The notes under the pieces: generated by a model
The model's database searches: none
Told to the model about the DNA's origin: nothing
The model's input: only the letters and a program-made list of their open reading frames with translations
NCBI GenBank assembly: GCA_951813075.1
Contig: OX638343.1
Span: 3,055,999-3,119,998 of the forward strand
DNA length: 64,000 nucleotides
DNA from: Arenicellales bacterium
GTDB taxonomy: Bacteria; Pseudomonadota; Gammaproteobacteria; Arenicellales; JAJDZL01
Direction of reading: 5' to 3'
Shown here: one piece after another, positions 35,235 through 49,300 of the stretch
How positions within the stretch are numbered: the stretch's first letter is position 1
Layout of the letters: each line of letters begins with the position of its first letter
Program-made: the position numbers and the translations under genes

Positions 35235-36938
35235 TTGCGCCTCTTCCAATCCACAGTTTTTGTTGGTGTGTTTTTTGCGTCAGGGATCGTTCTATCTGGA
35301 ACGGTGTCGGCGCAGCAGATTCCGGATTTGCGTCAAACGCCTGGTGCGGAAGCCGGGCAGATCGAACAGCATTTCGAGTTGGGGGAGCCGCCGGAACTGA
35401 TCGACACGGGTCCGGTAATTGATGACGACTACCGCCGCATGTTGCCTGACAATGTGGAAGAGTTGAGTCTGACGCTGAGCGACATCGTCGTGGAAGGCTC
35501 TACAGTATATTCGGCGGAAGATCTGGCTTACCTGTACCAGGACCGGGTCGGACAGGTCATTGCACTTGCTGAAGTGTTCGAGATTGCCGACCAGATTACA
35601 GCTAGGTACCGTAATGACGGTTACATACTCTCTCGTGCAATTGTCCCACCGCAAACGATCGCGGACGGTGTGGTCAGGATCAACATTGTCGAGGGCTACA
35701 TCAACGAAGTCCGGATTGAAGGCGACGTACCACAGGGACAGTCGTTGCTGAATGCCTACGCGGACAGGATAAGGAGTTCGCGGCCTCTTTCCATTCGGGA
35801 CCTGGAACGCTACCTGCTGTTTTTCCGTGATCTGCCCGGAATAGAGGCAGAAGCGACGATAAACCCGGCGCAAGACACGCCGGGTGCCTCGGACCTGGTT
35901 ATTTTTGTAGAGTTTGAAACGTTGGACGGTTTTGCCCGCGTTGACAACCGCGGCACCAGATACAACGGACCTAACCAGGTCTGGCTCGGAGCCGGCTTCA
36001 ACTCGTTGGCTAGTACCCATGAGCGAGCGGCGCTTACATTTACCACCGCTGGCCGGGACATGAAGGAGTTGACGTATCTTGACTTGGGATATGAGCGTCA
36101 TCTCAATGCCGAGGGCAGGAAACTGCAAGTCAACCTAACCGAAACAGGTTCGCAACCCGGCCATACGTTGCGGGTCTTGAATATCATTAGCAGAAATCAA
36201 ACCTTTAAGGTAGGTATAACGAATCCATTGGTTCGCTCACGGGCGAGAAATCTGTCGCTATACGCCGATTTTATCGTTCGCAACAGTCATACGACGATTC
36301 TTAACTCAACGCTTTCGAAAGATCGGGTTCGGTTCTTCAGCTTCGGCGCTCTTTATGATTCCATAGACCGTCTTGGCGGTATCAATCAGCTCGGAATTCG
36401 TCTCGACCAGGGGGTGGAAATTCTGGATTCATCGAAGAAAGGCTCAATAGATCTTTCGCGCGAGGGTGGAAGAATGGAATTCACCAGACTCTCGTTGAAC
36501 GCATCACGTTTGCAGCGGCTGAACGACAACTGGTCGTTTCTGACAAATTTCACATCCCAGTTCGCTTCGGCCAAATTGCTGGCATCAGAGGAATTTGGCG
36601 TTGGCGGAGAACGTTGCGTGCGGGGTTACGATCCTTCGGAAGTGACGGGCGATCAGGGTTACTGCTTGCTGGTAGAGATGCGCTACGGTTTGAATATCGA
36701 TACAACTGGATATCAGCTGTATGGATTCTACGATACTGGCGAGGTCCGACGGAAACTCGCCGGTTCACTCGGGAAGACGGCGAGACTGGCTTCGGCAGGA
36801 TTGGGTATCCGCCTGAATTACGGGGAAAAGTTATCCGGATCAGTCGAGGTCACCTGGCCGCAGATGAACACAGTCGACTCCCGATCGATTGATGTCGACT
36901 CAAGTCGCATATTCGCCAGCTTAACTGCGCGTTTCTAG
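35235..36938 (+). CDS. TpsB outer-membrane transporter (FhaC/ShlB/HecB family)
   Basis: TpsB proteins are Omp85-superfamily pores that export one or more TpsA exoproteins. The 567-residue protein has a signal peptide (cleavage after VSA, residue 26), a linker, a POTRA-type region (LSDIVVEGSTVYSAEDLAYL and the VRINIVEGYINEVRIEGDVP segment) and a C-terminal beta-barrel. The VRGY motif of the plug loop is at 462-465 (GERCVRGYDPSEV), and the last residue is Phe, as in many outer-membrane barrels. The start is TTG 35235 with no strong ribosome binding site; no better start gives a signal peptide. It lies just before two tpsA genes and is the only tpsB in the window. Confidence 0.93.
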   Translation: MRLFQSTVFVGVFFASGIVLSGTVSAQQIPDLRQTPGAEAGQIEQHFELGEPPELIDTGPVIDDDYRRMLPDNVEELSLTLSDIVVEGSTVYSAEDLAYLYQDRVGQVIALAEVFEIADQITARYRNDGYILSRAIVPPQTIADGVVRINIVEGYINEVRIEGDVPQGQSLLNAYADRIRSSRPLSIRDLERYLLFFRDLPGIEAEATINPAQDTPGASDLVIFVEFETLDGFARVDNRGTRYNGPNQVWLGAGFNSLASTHERAALTFTTAGRDMKELTYLDLGYERHLNAEGRKLQVNLTETGSQPGHTLRVLNIISRNQTFKVGITNPLVRSRARNLSLYADFIVRNSHTTILNSTLSKDRVRFFSFGALYDSIDRLGGINQLGIRLDQGVEILDSSKKGSIDLSREGGRMEFTRLSLNASRLQRLNDNWSFLTNFTSQFASAKLLASEEFGVGGERCVRGYDPSEVTGDQGYCLLVEMRYGLNIDTTGYQLYGFYDTGEVRRKLAGSLGKTARLASAGLGIRLNYGEKLSGSVEVTWPQMNTVDSRSIDVDSSRIFASLTARF

Positions 36939-37018
36939 TTCTCATAGTTTCGTTTTTAAATTATAAATAAAACAATAAGATAAAGTTTATTATTCAGGTG
37001 ATTTGTGATCTTAAAAAA
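36939..37018. other. AT-rich spacer after tpsB
   Basis: A strongly AT-rich stretch (AAATTATAAATAAAACAATAAG) follows the tpsB stop. A similar AT-rich block precedes the second tpsA at about 53850-53985. Both lie directly before the duplicated leader and may hold promoters, though no clear -35/-10 pair is seen. Confidence 0.4.
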
Positions 37019-37341
37019 GCAAAGAAATCCGGTTAAATTTACGGCTACGAAGCGGAACATGGAAATCATGCGACATTGTATCTATTGTGTCATTTTGCCG
37101 GGTGACGGAAGGCCGGAGTTTTCGCCGGTTTTCGATTCTGGCATCATTGGGCCGAGGTGAAATTCAGGAATGAGTTGTTGAGGATGTGCGACGATGAATT
37201 GAAGTGCGATGATGTCATGCTGTCGAAGTATCGCGAAGCGCGCGTCGATGCAACACTGTTTCCAGCGTCAATCGTTCGCGAAAGCCTGACAGGATGCTCA
37301 CCTCCGTGCATTGCAACTGGCCGAAAGAGGCTCTTTGCTTC
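37019..37341 (+). repeat. Duplicated leader of tpsA, copy 1
   Basis: This leader is repeated at 53990-54291 before the second tpsA. The last 200 bases are about 90% identical, with a 60-base perfectly matching core near 37187-37250. A frame is open in both copies, but the differences change amino acids often, so conservation looks to be at the nucleotide level. A regulatory leader is more likely than a peptide. Confidence 0.7.
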
Positions 37342-40300
37342 ATGATCACTTTTCGCAGTTTCATCCAACGGAAATGCAGGCCGGTTGTCGCAACGCTGGG
37401 CTCATTGCTGAGATTTCGCAATGTGGTGCTGCCGCTGCTGTTCGGTGCGATCATGGTTTGCACCGATATCCCGCATGTGCATGCCGGGCCGAAAGACGGC
37501 AATGTGGTTGCAGGTGACGCCAATATTGTGCAGTTGAATCCGAAGCTTCTCGAGATCATTCAAGGTTCCGACAAGGTCATCATCGACTGGCGTTCATTTT
37601 CGATCGACTGGGACGAGTTGGTTCGCTTTCTGCAGCCCGACTCTGATTCAATAGCCCTCAACCGTGTCAATGGTGACACTCCATCCTACATTCTCGGTCA
37701 GCTGACTGCCGACGGGCGAGTCATGCTGATCAATCCCAATGGCGTCCTGTTCGGCGATTCCGCGGTGGTGGACATCGGCAGTCTGGTGGCGACCACGATT
37801 GACATACGGAATGAGGATTTCATGGCTGGCGATTACAACTTCGATGTCGATAGCGCATCGGGCGGTACGGTTGTCAACCGCGGCAGGATCACTGCGGCCG
37901 AGGGTGGCATAGTTGCGCTGGTTGCGCCCGGTGTCGAGAACAGCGGGGTGATTGTTGCACGTCTTGGACGTGTTGCGCTGGCCTCAGGCAATTCATTTGC
38001 GCTTGATTTCTATGGCGACAGGCTGATACAGATCGGGGTTGACGACAGTGTTGCCGAGCGACTGCTTGCGCCCGACGGTACCGAGTTGAAGGCACTGGTC
38101 GACAACAGCGGCGGGATCTATGCCGACGGTGGGACAGTGATGTTGATGGCTGCGAGTGTAGCGAAGGATGTTGTTGACTATGCCATCAACATGGAGGGCA
38201 TCATCGAGGCGCGGACGGCGACGGAGCGCAATGGTGAGATTGTGCTGGAGGGTGCGGGCGAGGGTATTGTCCGAGTGACCGGCACGCTGGACGCATCGGG
38301 TCGCGAGAGTGGAGACACGGGTGGTGAGGTCAAGATTCTGGGTTCCAAAGTCGGTCTTGTCGGGCAGGCGGAAGTTGACGTATCCGGAGACGCTGGCGGG
38401 GGCGAGGTACTGATCGGAGGCAACTTCCAGGGACGCGGTCCGGAGCGCAATGCCGACTTCACGACGATCGGCAGCGAGGTGGCGATTCAGGCCGATGCGC
38501 TCACGACCGGTGACGGCGGCCGGGTGATTGTCTGGTCGGACCGGGTGACACGTTTCTTCGGGAACATTTCGGCCCGCGGTGGCAGTGTTTCGGGTGACGG
38601 CGGCTTTGCCGAAATTTCAGGCAAGCAGCATCTGCAGTTCGCCCCGAACTCGATCGATCTGAGCGCGCCGAAAGGCTTGATTGGAGAACTGCTCCTGGAC
38701 CCGCTTGACATTGTTATCTCGGACGGCAATGGAAGCGATGATTCCGTGTTCAGCGGGAACAATGTCATCAACTTCAACGACGACAGTACGGCGACCTACA
38801 ACATAACACCGGCAGCATTCGAAGCGATTGATGCGGACATTACCTTGCAGGCGCTGAGAGACATTACGGTGAATTCCCCGATTGACAGGGACGGTAGTGG
38901 GGACAGTACCCTGACCCTGCAGGCGGGACACGATCTCATCATCAATGCTGACATCAAGGGCACCATGGGCGCCCATAGTTTCATATTCGAGGCGGATTCG
39001 CCCAGATCGTCCAGTAACGATGGCGACGGAACGTTGAAGATTGCCAGCGGTGTCACCATCGAATCGAACAATGGTGACATCACGCTGATTGGCGCTGAAT
39101 TCGACATCAATGCGACGAGTATGACGAGTATAGACGCTGGAACGGGGGACATATATGTCGCGCCGTCCCAAGCTTCCTTGATGACGATCAGCACGACGGC
39201 CGATCTGAGCCTTGCGGAAATCGGGAGGTTCACCACTTCGGGCACGATTTACATCGGGACTGCGACCACCGGACCGTCCGGATCGGGCGGTCCGGGCATT
39301 TCGATATCGGTGACCGGCATCACAGTGAGCGAAGCTCTGACCATCAGCGGCAGTGCATCGCTTGTTCTGGATTCCGGCGGTAGGACAACGCTGAGCGCGG
39401 ATGTCTCCACTAATGGCAATATCACATTCGAGGATGCAGTGACTCTGGCCGCCAACGTGACGGTGGACAGTGATGCGAACGACGATGGTGCGGGCGGCGA
39501 CATCACGTTCACCTCGACGGTGGACAGTACCATTCATCCGTTGCACGGTTACAGGATGCTGACGCTGGACGCCGCCGACGGTTCGGTGGCACTGCAGGGT
39601 GTGGTAGGCAATACTTCCTCGTTGACGAATCTGTCGGGTCTGTCGGTGACCGGCGGTTCGATCACGCTGAGTGCGGATGTCTCGACCGACGATGGCGACA
39701 TCACGTTCAGCGGTCCGGTGACGCTTGCTGCCAACGTGACGGTGGACAGCGATGCGTTGGGCGGCACCACGGGCGGCAACATCAAGTTTGAATCGACGGT
39801 GGATGGCGACTATGCGCTGACGCTGGATGCCGGCGGCGGTACGGTGGAATTGCAGGGTGCGGTTGGCGCTGCCACCAAGCTTGTGAGTCTGGCGGTGACC
39901 GGCGGTACGATCAAGCTGAGTGCGGATATCTCGACCGACAATGGTGCGATCACCTTCACCGGTGCGGTGGAGCTGGTCGGCGATGTGACGGTGGACAGCG
40001 ATTCGGCGGGCGGCGCCATCACGTTCACCTCGACGGTGATCTCGGCGGCGGGTGGCAACAGGACGCTGACGGTGAACGCCGGCAGCGGTGCGGTGGAGTT
40101 TCGGGGTGCGGTGGGCGTCACCGACACCACCGACCCCACCACCAAGCTGGCGAGTCTGACAGTGGACGGTGGTCAGATCGACCTGGACACTGTGGCGACG
40201 ACCGGTGCCATCGAAATCGAGAGCGGTACGGGCACTAATGAGGGCATTGATCTGAACGGGGCGAGCTACAAGAGCGACGACGGCGACATCACGTTCAGAG

Positions 40301-43300
40301 GTCCGGTGGACCTGCACGCCAACGTGACGGTGGACAGCGATGCAGACCAAGATGCCACGGATGGCGATATCACGTTCACCTCGACGGTGGACGGCGCTCA
40401 TGCGCTGACGCTGGATGCCAACTTAGGCACATCGGGTCAGAATCCCGTCGGCGGTACGGTGACACTACAGGGTGCGGCGGGCGGCACGACCAAGCTTGCG
40501 AGTCTGGAGGTGGACAGTGCAAGGGTGTCGCTGAAGAGCGTGAGCACTACTGGATTCATTACGATTAACGGCAACAATATTTATCTGGACGGAAACTACT
40601 TAAGTGACGCCGGTCACATCACTATTGACGTTTACACAGATGCTATTGCAGTGCTGTATCTGGATGGTGCAGTAAGAGTGGACAGCGATGCCGCGAACCG
40701 CAACATCAAAATCAGCGCGTGGGTGACCGGCGGTCACATGCTGACGCTGGACTCCGGCGGCGGTGAGGTTAATGTGGCAGGTGAAATAGGCAGCATCACC
40801 AAGCTGGCGAGTCTGACGGTGGTTGGCGGTCAGATCGAACTGCACAATGTGGCGACGACCGGTCCTATCGACATCGAGGGTACGGATATCGACCTGAACG
40901 GGGCGAGCTACCAGAGCGACGACGGCGCCATCACGTTCAGCGGTCCGGTGGGCCTTGTTGTTAACGTGACGGTGAAAAGCGATGCGAACAACGATGGCAC
41001 GGGCGGCGACATCAAGTTCACCTCGACGGTGACTTCGCAGACGATGTCGGGCGTGCCCAACAGATGGCTGACGCTGGATGCCGGCGGCGGTACGGTGGAA
41101 TTTCAGGGTGTGGTGGGCGGCACGATTGCGACCACCGCGCTGAGGAGACTGACGGTGACCGGCGGAAAGATCGAGCTGAGTGCGAATGTCTCGACTGACA
41201 ATGGCGCCATCACCTTCACCGGTGCGGTGGAGCTGCTCGGCGATGTGACGGTGGACAGCGATTCGGCGGGCGGCGACATCAAGTTCACCTCGACGGTGGA
41301 CTCGGCGTCGGGTGGCAACAGGACGCTGACGGTGAACGCCGGCAGTGGTATGGTGGCTTTTGAGGGTGCGGTGGGCGCCACCACCAAGCTGTCGGGTCTG
41401 ACGGTGGACGGTGGTCAGATTGACCTTGACACTGTGGCGACGACCGGTGCGATCGACATCGAGGGTACGAACATTGATCTGAACGGGGCGAGCTACAAGA
41501 GCGAAAACGGCGTTGTCAAGTTCACCGGGCCGGTGGACCTGCACGCTGACGTGACGGTGGAAAGTGATGTGGACGGCAGCAGTGCGGCAGGCGGCAAAAT
41601 CACGTTCACCTCGACGGTGGAAGGCGCTCAGGCGCTGGTGCTGAATGCCGGCGGCGGTGCGGTGGAACTTCAGGGTGCGGTGGGCGGCACCAGCGCTACC
41701 AGCAAGCTTGCGAGTCTGGCGGTGACCGGTGGTGAGATCAAGCTGAGTGCGAATGTCTCGACCGACAATGGCACCATCACCTTCACCGGTGCGGTGGACC
41801 TGCTCGGCGATGTGACGGTGGACAGCGATTCGGCGGGCGGCGACATCAAGTTCACCTCGACGGTGGACGGCGCTCATGCGCTGACGGTGAACGCCGGCAG
41901 TGGTACGGTGGCTTTTGAGGGTGCGGTGGGCGCCACCACCAAGCTGTCGAGTCTGACGGTGACCGGCGGTCAGGTCAACGTTGACACCGTGGCGACGACC
42001 GGCAATATCAACATTAATGGCAGTACGGGCATTGCCCTGAATGGAGCGACCTACGCCAGCGATAACGGTGACATCACCTTTGGCGGTGCGGGGGGTGTGA
42101 CGATCAGTGGCAGTTCGGACAGTACCGTGTCCCTGCAGGCGGGGGGCAATCTCACCATCAATACCAACATCACCGGCCGCAATGGCGCCCATAGTTTGAT
42201 ATTCGAGGCGGATTCGCCCGGATTGTCCAGCAACGATGGCACCGGAACGTTGAAGATTGCCAGCGGAGTCACCATCACATCAAACAATGGTGACATCACG
42301 CTGATTGGTGCAGAGTTTGAAATCGATACGACGAGCAGCATCAATGCCGGAACGGGTGACATCTATGTCGCGCCGTCGCAAGCGACTGCTGCGATGATAA
42401 TCAGCAATGCGGCGACGGGCAATCTGAGCAATGCTGAAATCGGCACATTCACCACTTCAGGCACGATTTACATCGGGACTGCGACGATCGGACCGGGCGG
42501 CGCTGGCAGTTCGATCTCGGCGAGTTCCATCACAGTAAGTGAAGATCTGACCATCAGCGACAGTGCATCGCTTGTTCTGAGAACTGGTGGAGACATAACG
42601 GTAAGTAATTCGATTGTCAAGAGCGGCAGTGCGGACAGTACCCTGGCCCTGCAGGCGGGGGGCGCTCTCACCATCAATGCCAACATCACCGGCAGCATGG
42701 GTGCCCATAGTTTCATCTTTGAGGCGGATTCGCCCGGATCGTCCAATAACGATGGCACCGGAACGTTGACGATTGCCAGCGGAGTCATCATCACATCGAA
42801 CAATGGTGACATCACGCTGATTGGTGCTACGTTCGACATCGATACGTCGAGCAGCATAGACGCTGGAACAGGGGACATATATGTCGCGCCGTCGCGAGCT
42901 GTCGCGATGATGATCAGCACAGCGGCGAGCGATCTGAGCAATACCAATCTGAGCAATGCTGAAATCGGGACGTTCACCACATCGGGCACGATCCACATTG
43001 GGAATGCGACAACCGGTGCTGGCAGTTCGATATCGGCAACCTCCATCACAGTAAGTCAAGTTCTGACCATCAGTGGCAGTGCATCGCTTGTTCTGGATTC
43101 CGGCGGTGCGACAACGCTGAGCGCAGAAGTCTCGACTGACGATGGCGATATCACATTCGAGGATGCAGTGACCCTGAGCGCAGATGTCTCGACCGACGAT
43201 GGCGATATCACATTCAAGGACGCAGTGACCCTGGGAGCGGACGTGACGGTGGACTCTGATGTGGACGAAGACACTGACGACGGTGCAATCACATTTGAAT

Positions 43301-46300
43301 CGACGGTGGACGGCGGCTATGGGCTGACGCTGGACACCGACGGCGGTGGTGCGGTGGCGCTTCAGGGTGCGGTGGGCGCCACCACCAAGCTGTCGGGTCT
43401 GACGGTGGACGGTGGTCAGATTGACCTTGACACTGTGGCGACGACCGGTGCGATCGACATCGAGGGTACGAACATTGATCTGAACGGGGCGAGCTACAAG
43501 AGCGAAAACGGCGTTGTCAAGTTCACCGGGCCGGTGGACCTGCACGCTGACGTGACGGTGGAAAGTGATGTGGACGGCAGCAGTGCGGCAGGCGGCAAAA
43601 TCACGTTCACCTCGACGGTGGAAGGCGCTCAGGCGCTGGTGCTGAATGCCGGCGGCGGTGCGGTGGAACTTCAGGGTGCGGTGGGCGGCACCAGCGCTAC
43701 CAGCAAGCTTGCGAGTCTGGCGGTGACCGGCGGTGAGATCAAGCTGAGTGCGAATGTCTCGACCGACAATGGTGCGATCACCTTCACCGGTGCGGTGGAG
43801 CTGCTCGGCGATGTGACGGTGGACAGCGATTCGGCGGGCGGCGACATCAAGTTCACCTCGACGGTGGACGGCGCTCATGCGCTGACGGTGAACGCCGGCA
43901 GTGGTACGGTGGCTTTTGAGGGTGCGGTGGGCGCCACCACCAAGCTGTCGGAGCTGGCGGTGACCGGCGGTGAGATCAAGCTGAGTGCGAATGTCTCGAC
44001 TGACAATGGCGCCATCACCTTCACCGGTGCGGTGGAGCTGCTCGGCGATGTGACGGTGGACAGCGATTCGGCGGGCGGCGACATCAAGTTCACCTCGACG
44101 GTGGACGGCGCTCATGCGCTGACGGTGAACGCCGGCAGTGGTACGGTGGCTTTTGAGGGTGCGGTGGGCGCCACCACCAAGCTGTCGGAGCTGGCGGTGA
44201 CCGGCGGTGAGATCAAGCTGAGTGCGAATGTCTCGACTGACAATGGCGCCATCACCTTCACCGGTGCGGTGGAGCTGCTCGGCGATGTGACGGTGGACAG
44301 CGATTCGGCGGGCGGCGACATCAAGTTCACCTCGACGGTGGACGGCGCTCATGCGCTGACGGTGAACGCCGGCAGTGGTGCGGTGGCTTTTGAGGGTGCG
44401 GTGGGCGCCACCACCAAGCTGTCGGAGCTGGCGGTGACCGGCGGTGAGATCAAGCTGAGTGCGAATGTCTCGACCGACAATGGTGCGATCACCTTCACCG
44501 GTGCGGTGGAGCTGCTCGGCGATGTGACGGTGGACAGCGATTCGGCGGGCGGCGACATCAAGTTCACCTCGACGGTGGACTCGGCGTCGGGTGGCAACAG
44601 GACGCTGACGGTGAACGCCGGCAGTGGTATGGTGGCTTTTGAGGGTGCGGTGGGCGCCACCAGCGCTACCAGCAAGCTTGCGAGTCTGGCGGTGACCGGC
44701 GGAAAGATCGAGCTGAGTGCGAATGTCTCGACCGACAATGGTGCGATCACCTTCACCGGTGCGGTGGAGCTGCTCGGCGATGTGACGGTGGACAGCGATT
44801 CGGCGGGCGGCGACATCAAGTTCACCTCGACGGTGGACTCGGCGTCGGGTGGCAACAGGACGCTGACGGTGAACGCCGGCAGTGGTATGGTGGCTTTTGA
44901 GGGTGCGGTGGGCGCCACCACCAAGCTGTCGGGTCTGACGGTGGACGGTGGTCAGATTGACCTTGACACTGTGGCGACGACCGGTGCGATCGACATCGAG
45001 GGTACGAACATTGATCTGAACGGGGCGAGCTACCAGAGCGAAGACGGCGACATAACGTTCAGAGGTCCGGTGGACCTGCACGCTGACGTGACGGTGGAAA
45101 GTGATGTGGACGGCAGCAGTGCGGCAGGCGGCAAAATCACGTTCACCTCGACGGTGGAAGGCGCTCAGGCGCTGGTGCTGAATGCCGGCGGCGGTGCGGT
45201 GGAACTTCAGGGTGCGGTGGGCGGCACCAGCGCTACCAGCAAGCTTGCGAGTCTGGCGGTGACCGGCGGTGAGATCAAGCTGAGTGCGAATGTCTCGACC
45301 GACAATGGTGCGATCACCTTCACCGGTGCGGTGGAGCTGCTCGGCGATGTGACGGTGGACAGCGATTCGGCGGGCGGCGACATCAAGTTCACCTCGACGG
45401 TGGACGGCGCTCATGCGCTGACGGTGAACGCCGGCAGTGGTACGGTGGCTTTTGAGGGTGCGGTGGGCGCCACCACCAAGCTGTCGGAGCTGGCGGTGAC
45501 CGGCGGTGAGATCAAGCTGAGTGCGAATGTCTCGACTGACAATGGCGCCATCACCTTCACCGGTGCGGTGGAGCTGCTCGGCGATGTGACGGTGGACAGC
45601 GATTCGGCGGGCGGCGACATCAAGTTCACCTCGACGGTGGACGGCGCTCATGCGCTGACGGTGAACGCCGGCAGTGGTACGGTGGCTTTTGAGGGTGCGG
45701 TGGGCGCCACCAGCGCTACCAGCAAGCTTGCGAGTCTGGCGGTGACCGGCGGAAAGATCGAGCTGAGTGCGAATGTCTCGACCGACAATGGTGCGATCAC
45801 CTTCACCGGTGCGGTGGAGCTGCTCGGCGATGTGACGGTGGACAGCGATTCGGCGGGCGGCGACATCAAGTTCACCTCGACGGTGGACTCGGCGTCGGGT
45901 GGCAACAGGACGCTGACGGTGAACGCCGGCAGTGGTATGGTGGCTTTTGAGGGTGCGGTGGGCGCCACCACCAAGCTGTCGGGTCTGACGGTGGACGGTG
46001 GTCAGATTGACCTTGACACTGTGGCGACGACCGGTGCGATCGACATCGAGGGTACGAACATTGATCTGAACGGGGCGAGCTACAAGAGCGAAAACGGCGT
46101 TGTCAAGTTCACCGGGCCGGTGGACCTGCACGCTGACGTGACGGTGGAAAGTGATGTGGACGGCAGCAGTGCGGCAGGCGGCAAAATCACGTTCACCTCG
46201 ACGGTGGAAGGCGCTCAGGCGCTGGTGCTGAATGCCGGCGGCGGTGCGGTGGAACTTCAGGGTGCGGTGGGCGGCACCAGCGCTACCAGCAAGCTTGCGA

Positions 46301-49300
46301 GTCTGGCGGTGACCGGCGGTGAGATCAAGCTGAGTGCGAATGTCTCGACCGACAATGGTGCGATCACCTTCACCGGTGCGGTGGAGCTGCTCGGCGATGT
46401 GACGGTGGACAGCGATTCGGCGGGCGGCGACATCAAGTTCACCTCGACGGTGGACGGCGCTCATGCGCTGACGGTGAACGCCGGCAGTGGTACGGTGGCT
46501 TTTGAGGGTGCGGTGGGCGCCACCAGCGCTACCAGCAAGCTTGCGAGTCTGGCGGTGACCGGCGGAAAGATCGAGCTGAGTGCGAATGTCTCGACCGACA
46601 ATGGTGCGATCACCTTCACCGGTGCGGTGGAGCTGCTCGGCGATGTGACGGTGGACAGCGATTCGGCGGGCGGCGACATCAAGTTCACCTCGACGGTGGA
46701 CTCGGCGTCGGGTGGCAACAGGACGCTGACGGTGAACGCCGGCAGTGGTATGGTGGCTTTTGAGGGTGCGGTGGGCGCCACCACCAAGCTGTCGGGTCTG
46801 ACGGTGGACGGTGGTCAGATTGACCTTGACACTGTGGCGACGACCGGTGCGATCGACATCGAGGGTACGAACATTGATCTGAACGGGGCGAGCTACAAGA
46901 GCGAAAACGGCGTTGTCAAGTTCACCGGGCCGGTGGACCTGCACGCTGACGTGACGGTGGAAAGTGATGTGGACGGCAGCAGTGCGGCAGGCGGCAAAAT
47001 CACGTTCACCTCGACGGTGGAAGGCGCTCAGGCGCTGGTGCTGAATGCCGGCGGCGGTTCGGTGGAACTTCAGGGTGCGGTGGGCGGCACCAGCGCTACC
47101 AGCAAGCTTGCGAGTCTGGCGGTGACCGGCGGTGAGATCAAGCTGAGTGCGAATGTCTCGACTGACAATGGCGCCATCACCTTCACCGGTGCGGTGGAGC
47201 TGCTCGGCGATGTGACGGTGGACAGCGATTCGGCGGGCGGCGACATCAAGTTCACCTCGACGGTGGACTCGGCGTCGGGTGGCAACAGGACGCTGACGGT
47301 GAACGCCGGCAGTGGTATGGTGGCTTTTGAGGGTGCGGTGGGCGCCACCAGCGCTACCAGCAAGCTTGCGAGTCTGGCGGTGACCGGCGGAAAGATCGAG
47401 CTGAGTGCGAATGTCTCGACCGACAATGGTGCGATCACCTTCACCGGTGCGGTGGATCTGCTCGGCGATGTGACGGTGGACAGCGATTCGGCGGGCGGCG
47501 ACATCAAGTTCACCTCGACGGTGGACTCGGCGTCGGGTGGCAACAGGACGCTGACGGTGAACGCCGGCAGTGGTATGGTGGCTTTTGAGGGTGCGGTGGG
47601 CGCCACCACCAAGCTGTCGGGTCTGACGGTGGACGGTGGTCAGATTGACCTTGACACTGTGGCGACGACCGGTGCGATCGACATCGAGGGTACGAACATT
47701 GATCTGAACGGGGCGAGCTACAAGAGCGAAAATGGTGTTGTCAAGTTCACCGGGCCGGTGGACCTGCACGCTGACGTGACGGTGGAAAGTGATGTGGACG
47801 GCAGCAGTGCGGCAGGCGGCAAAATCACGTTCACCTCGACGGTGGAAGGCGCTCAGGCGCTGGTGCTGAATGCCGGCGGCGGTGCGGTGGAACTTCAGGG
47901 TGCGGTGGGCGGCACCAGCGCTACCAGCAAGCTTGCGAGTCTGGCGGTGACCGGCGGTGAGATCAAGCTGAGTGCGAATGTCTCGACCGACAATGGTGCG
48001 ATCACCTTCACCGGTGCGGTGGAGCTGCTCGGCGATGTGACGGTGGACAGCGATTCGGCGGGCGGCGACATCAAGTTCACCTCGACGGTGGACGGCGCTC
48101 ATGCGCTGACGGTGAACGCCGGCAGTGGTACGGTGGCTTTTGAGGGTGCGGTGGGCGCCACCACCAAGCTGTCGGAGCTGGCGGTGACCGGCGGTGAGAT
48201 CAAGCTGAGTGCGAATGTCTCGACTGACAATGGCGCCATCACCTTCACCGGTGCGGTGGAGCTGCTCGGCGATGTGACGGTGGACAGCGATTCGGCGGGC
48301 GGCGACATCAAGTTCACCTCGACGGTGGACGGCGCTCATGCGCTGACGGTGAACGCCGGCAGTGGTACGGTGGCTTTTGAGGGTGCGGTGGGCGCCACCA
48401 CCAAGCTGTCGGAGCTGGCGGTGACCGGCGGTGAGATCAAGCTGAGTGCGAATGTCTCGACTGACAATGGCGCCATCACCTTCACCGGTGCGGTGGAGCT
48501 GCTCGGCGATGTGACGGTGGACAGCGATTCGGCGGGCGGCGACATCAAGTTCACCTCGACGGTGGACTCGGCGTCGGGTGGCAACAGGACGCTGACGGTG
48601 AACGCCGGCAGTGGTACGGTGGCTTTTGAGGGTGCGGTGGGCGCCACCAGCGCTACCAGCAAGCTTGCGAGTCTGGCGGTGACCGGCGGAAAGATCGAGC
48701 TGAGTGCGAATGTCTCGACCGACAATGGTGCGATCACCTTCACCGGTGCGGTGGAGCTGCTCGGCGATGTGACGGTGGACAGCGATTCGGCGGGCGGCGA
48801 CATCAAGTTCACCTCGACGGTGGACTCGGCGTCGGGTGGCAACAGGACGCTGACGGTGAACGCCGGCAGTGGTATGGTGGCTTTTGAGGGTGCGGTGGGC
48901 GCCACCACCAAGCTGTCGGGTCTGACGGTGGACGGTGGTCAGATTGACCTTGACACTGTGGCGACGACCGGTGCGATCGACATCGAGGGTACGAACATTG
49001 ATCTGAACGGGGCGAGCTACAAGAGCGAAAACGGTGTTGTCAAGTTCACCGGGCCGGTGGACCTGCACGCTGACGTGACGGTGGAAAGTGATGTGGACGG
49101 CAGCAGTGCGGCAGGCGGCGACATCAAGTTCACCTCGACGGTGGAAGGCGCTCAGGCGCTGGTGCTGAATGCCGGCGGCGGTGCGGTGGAACTTCAGGGT
49201 GCGGTGGGCGGCACCAGCGCTACCAGCAAGCTTGCGAGTCTGGCGGTGACCGGCGGTGAGATCAAGCTGAGTGCGAATGTCTCGACCGACAATGGTGCGA

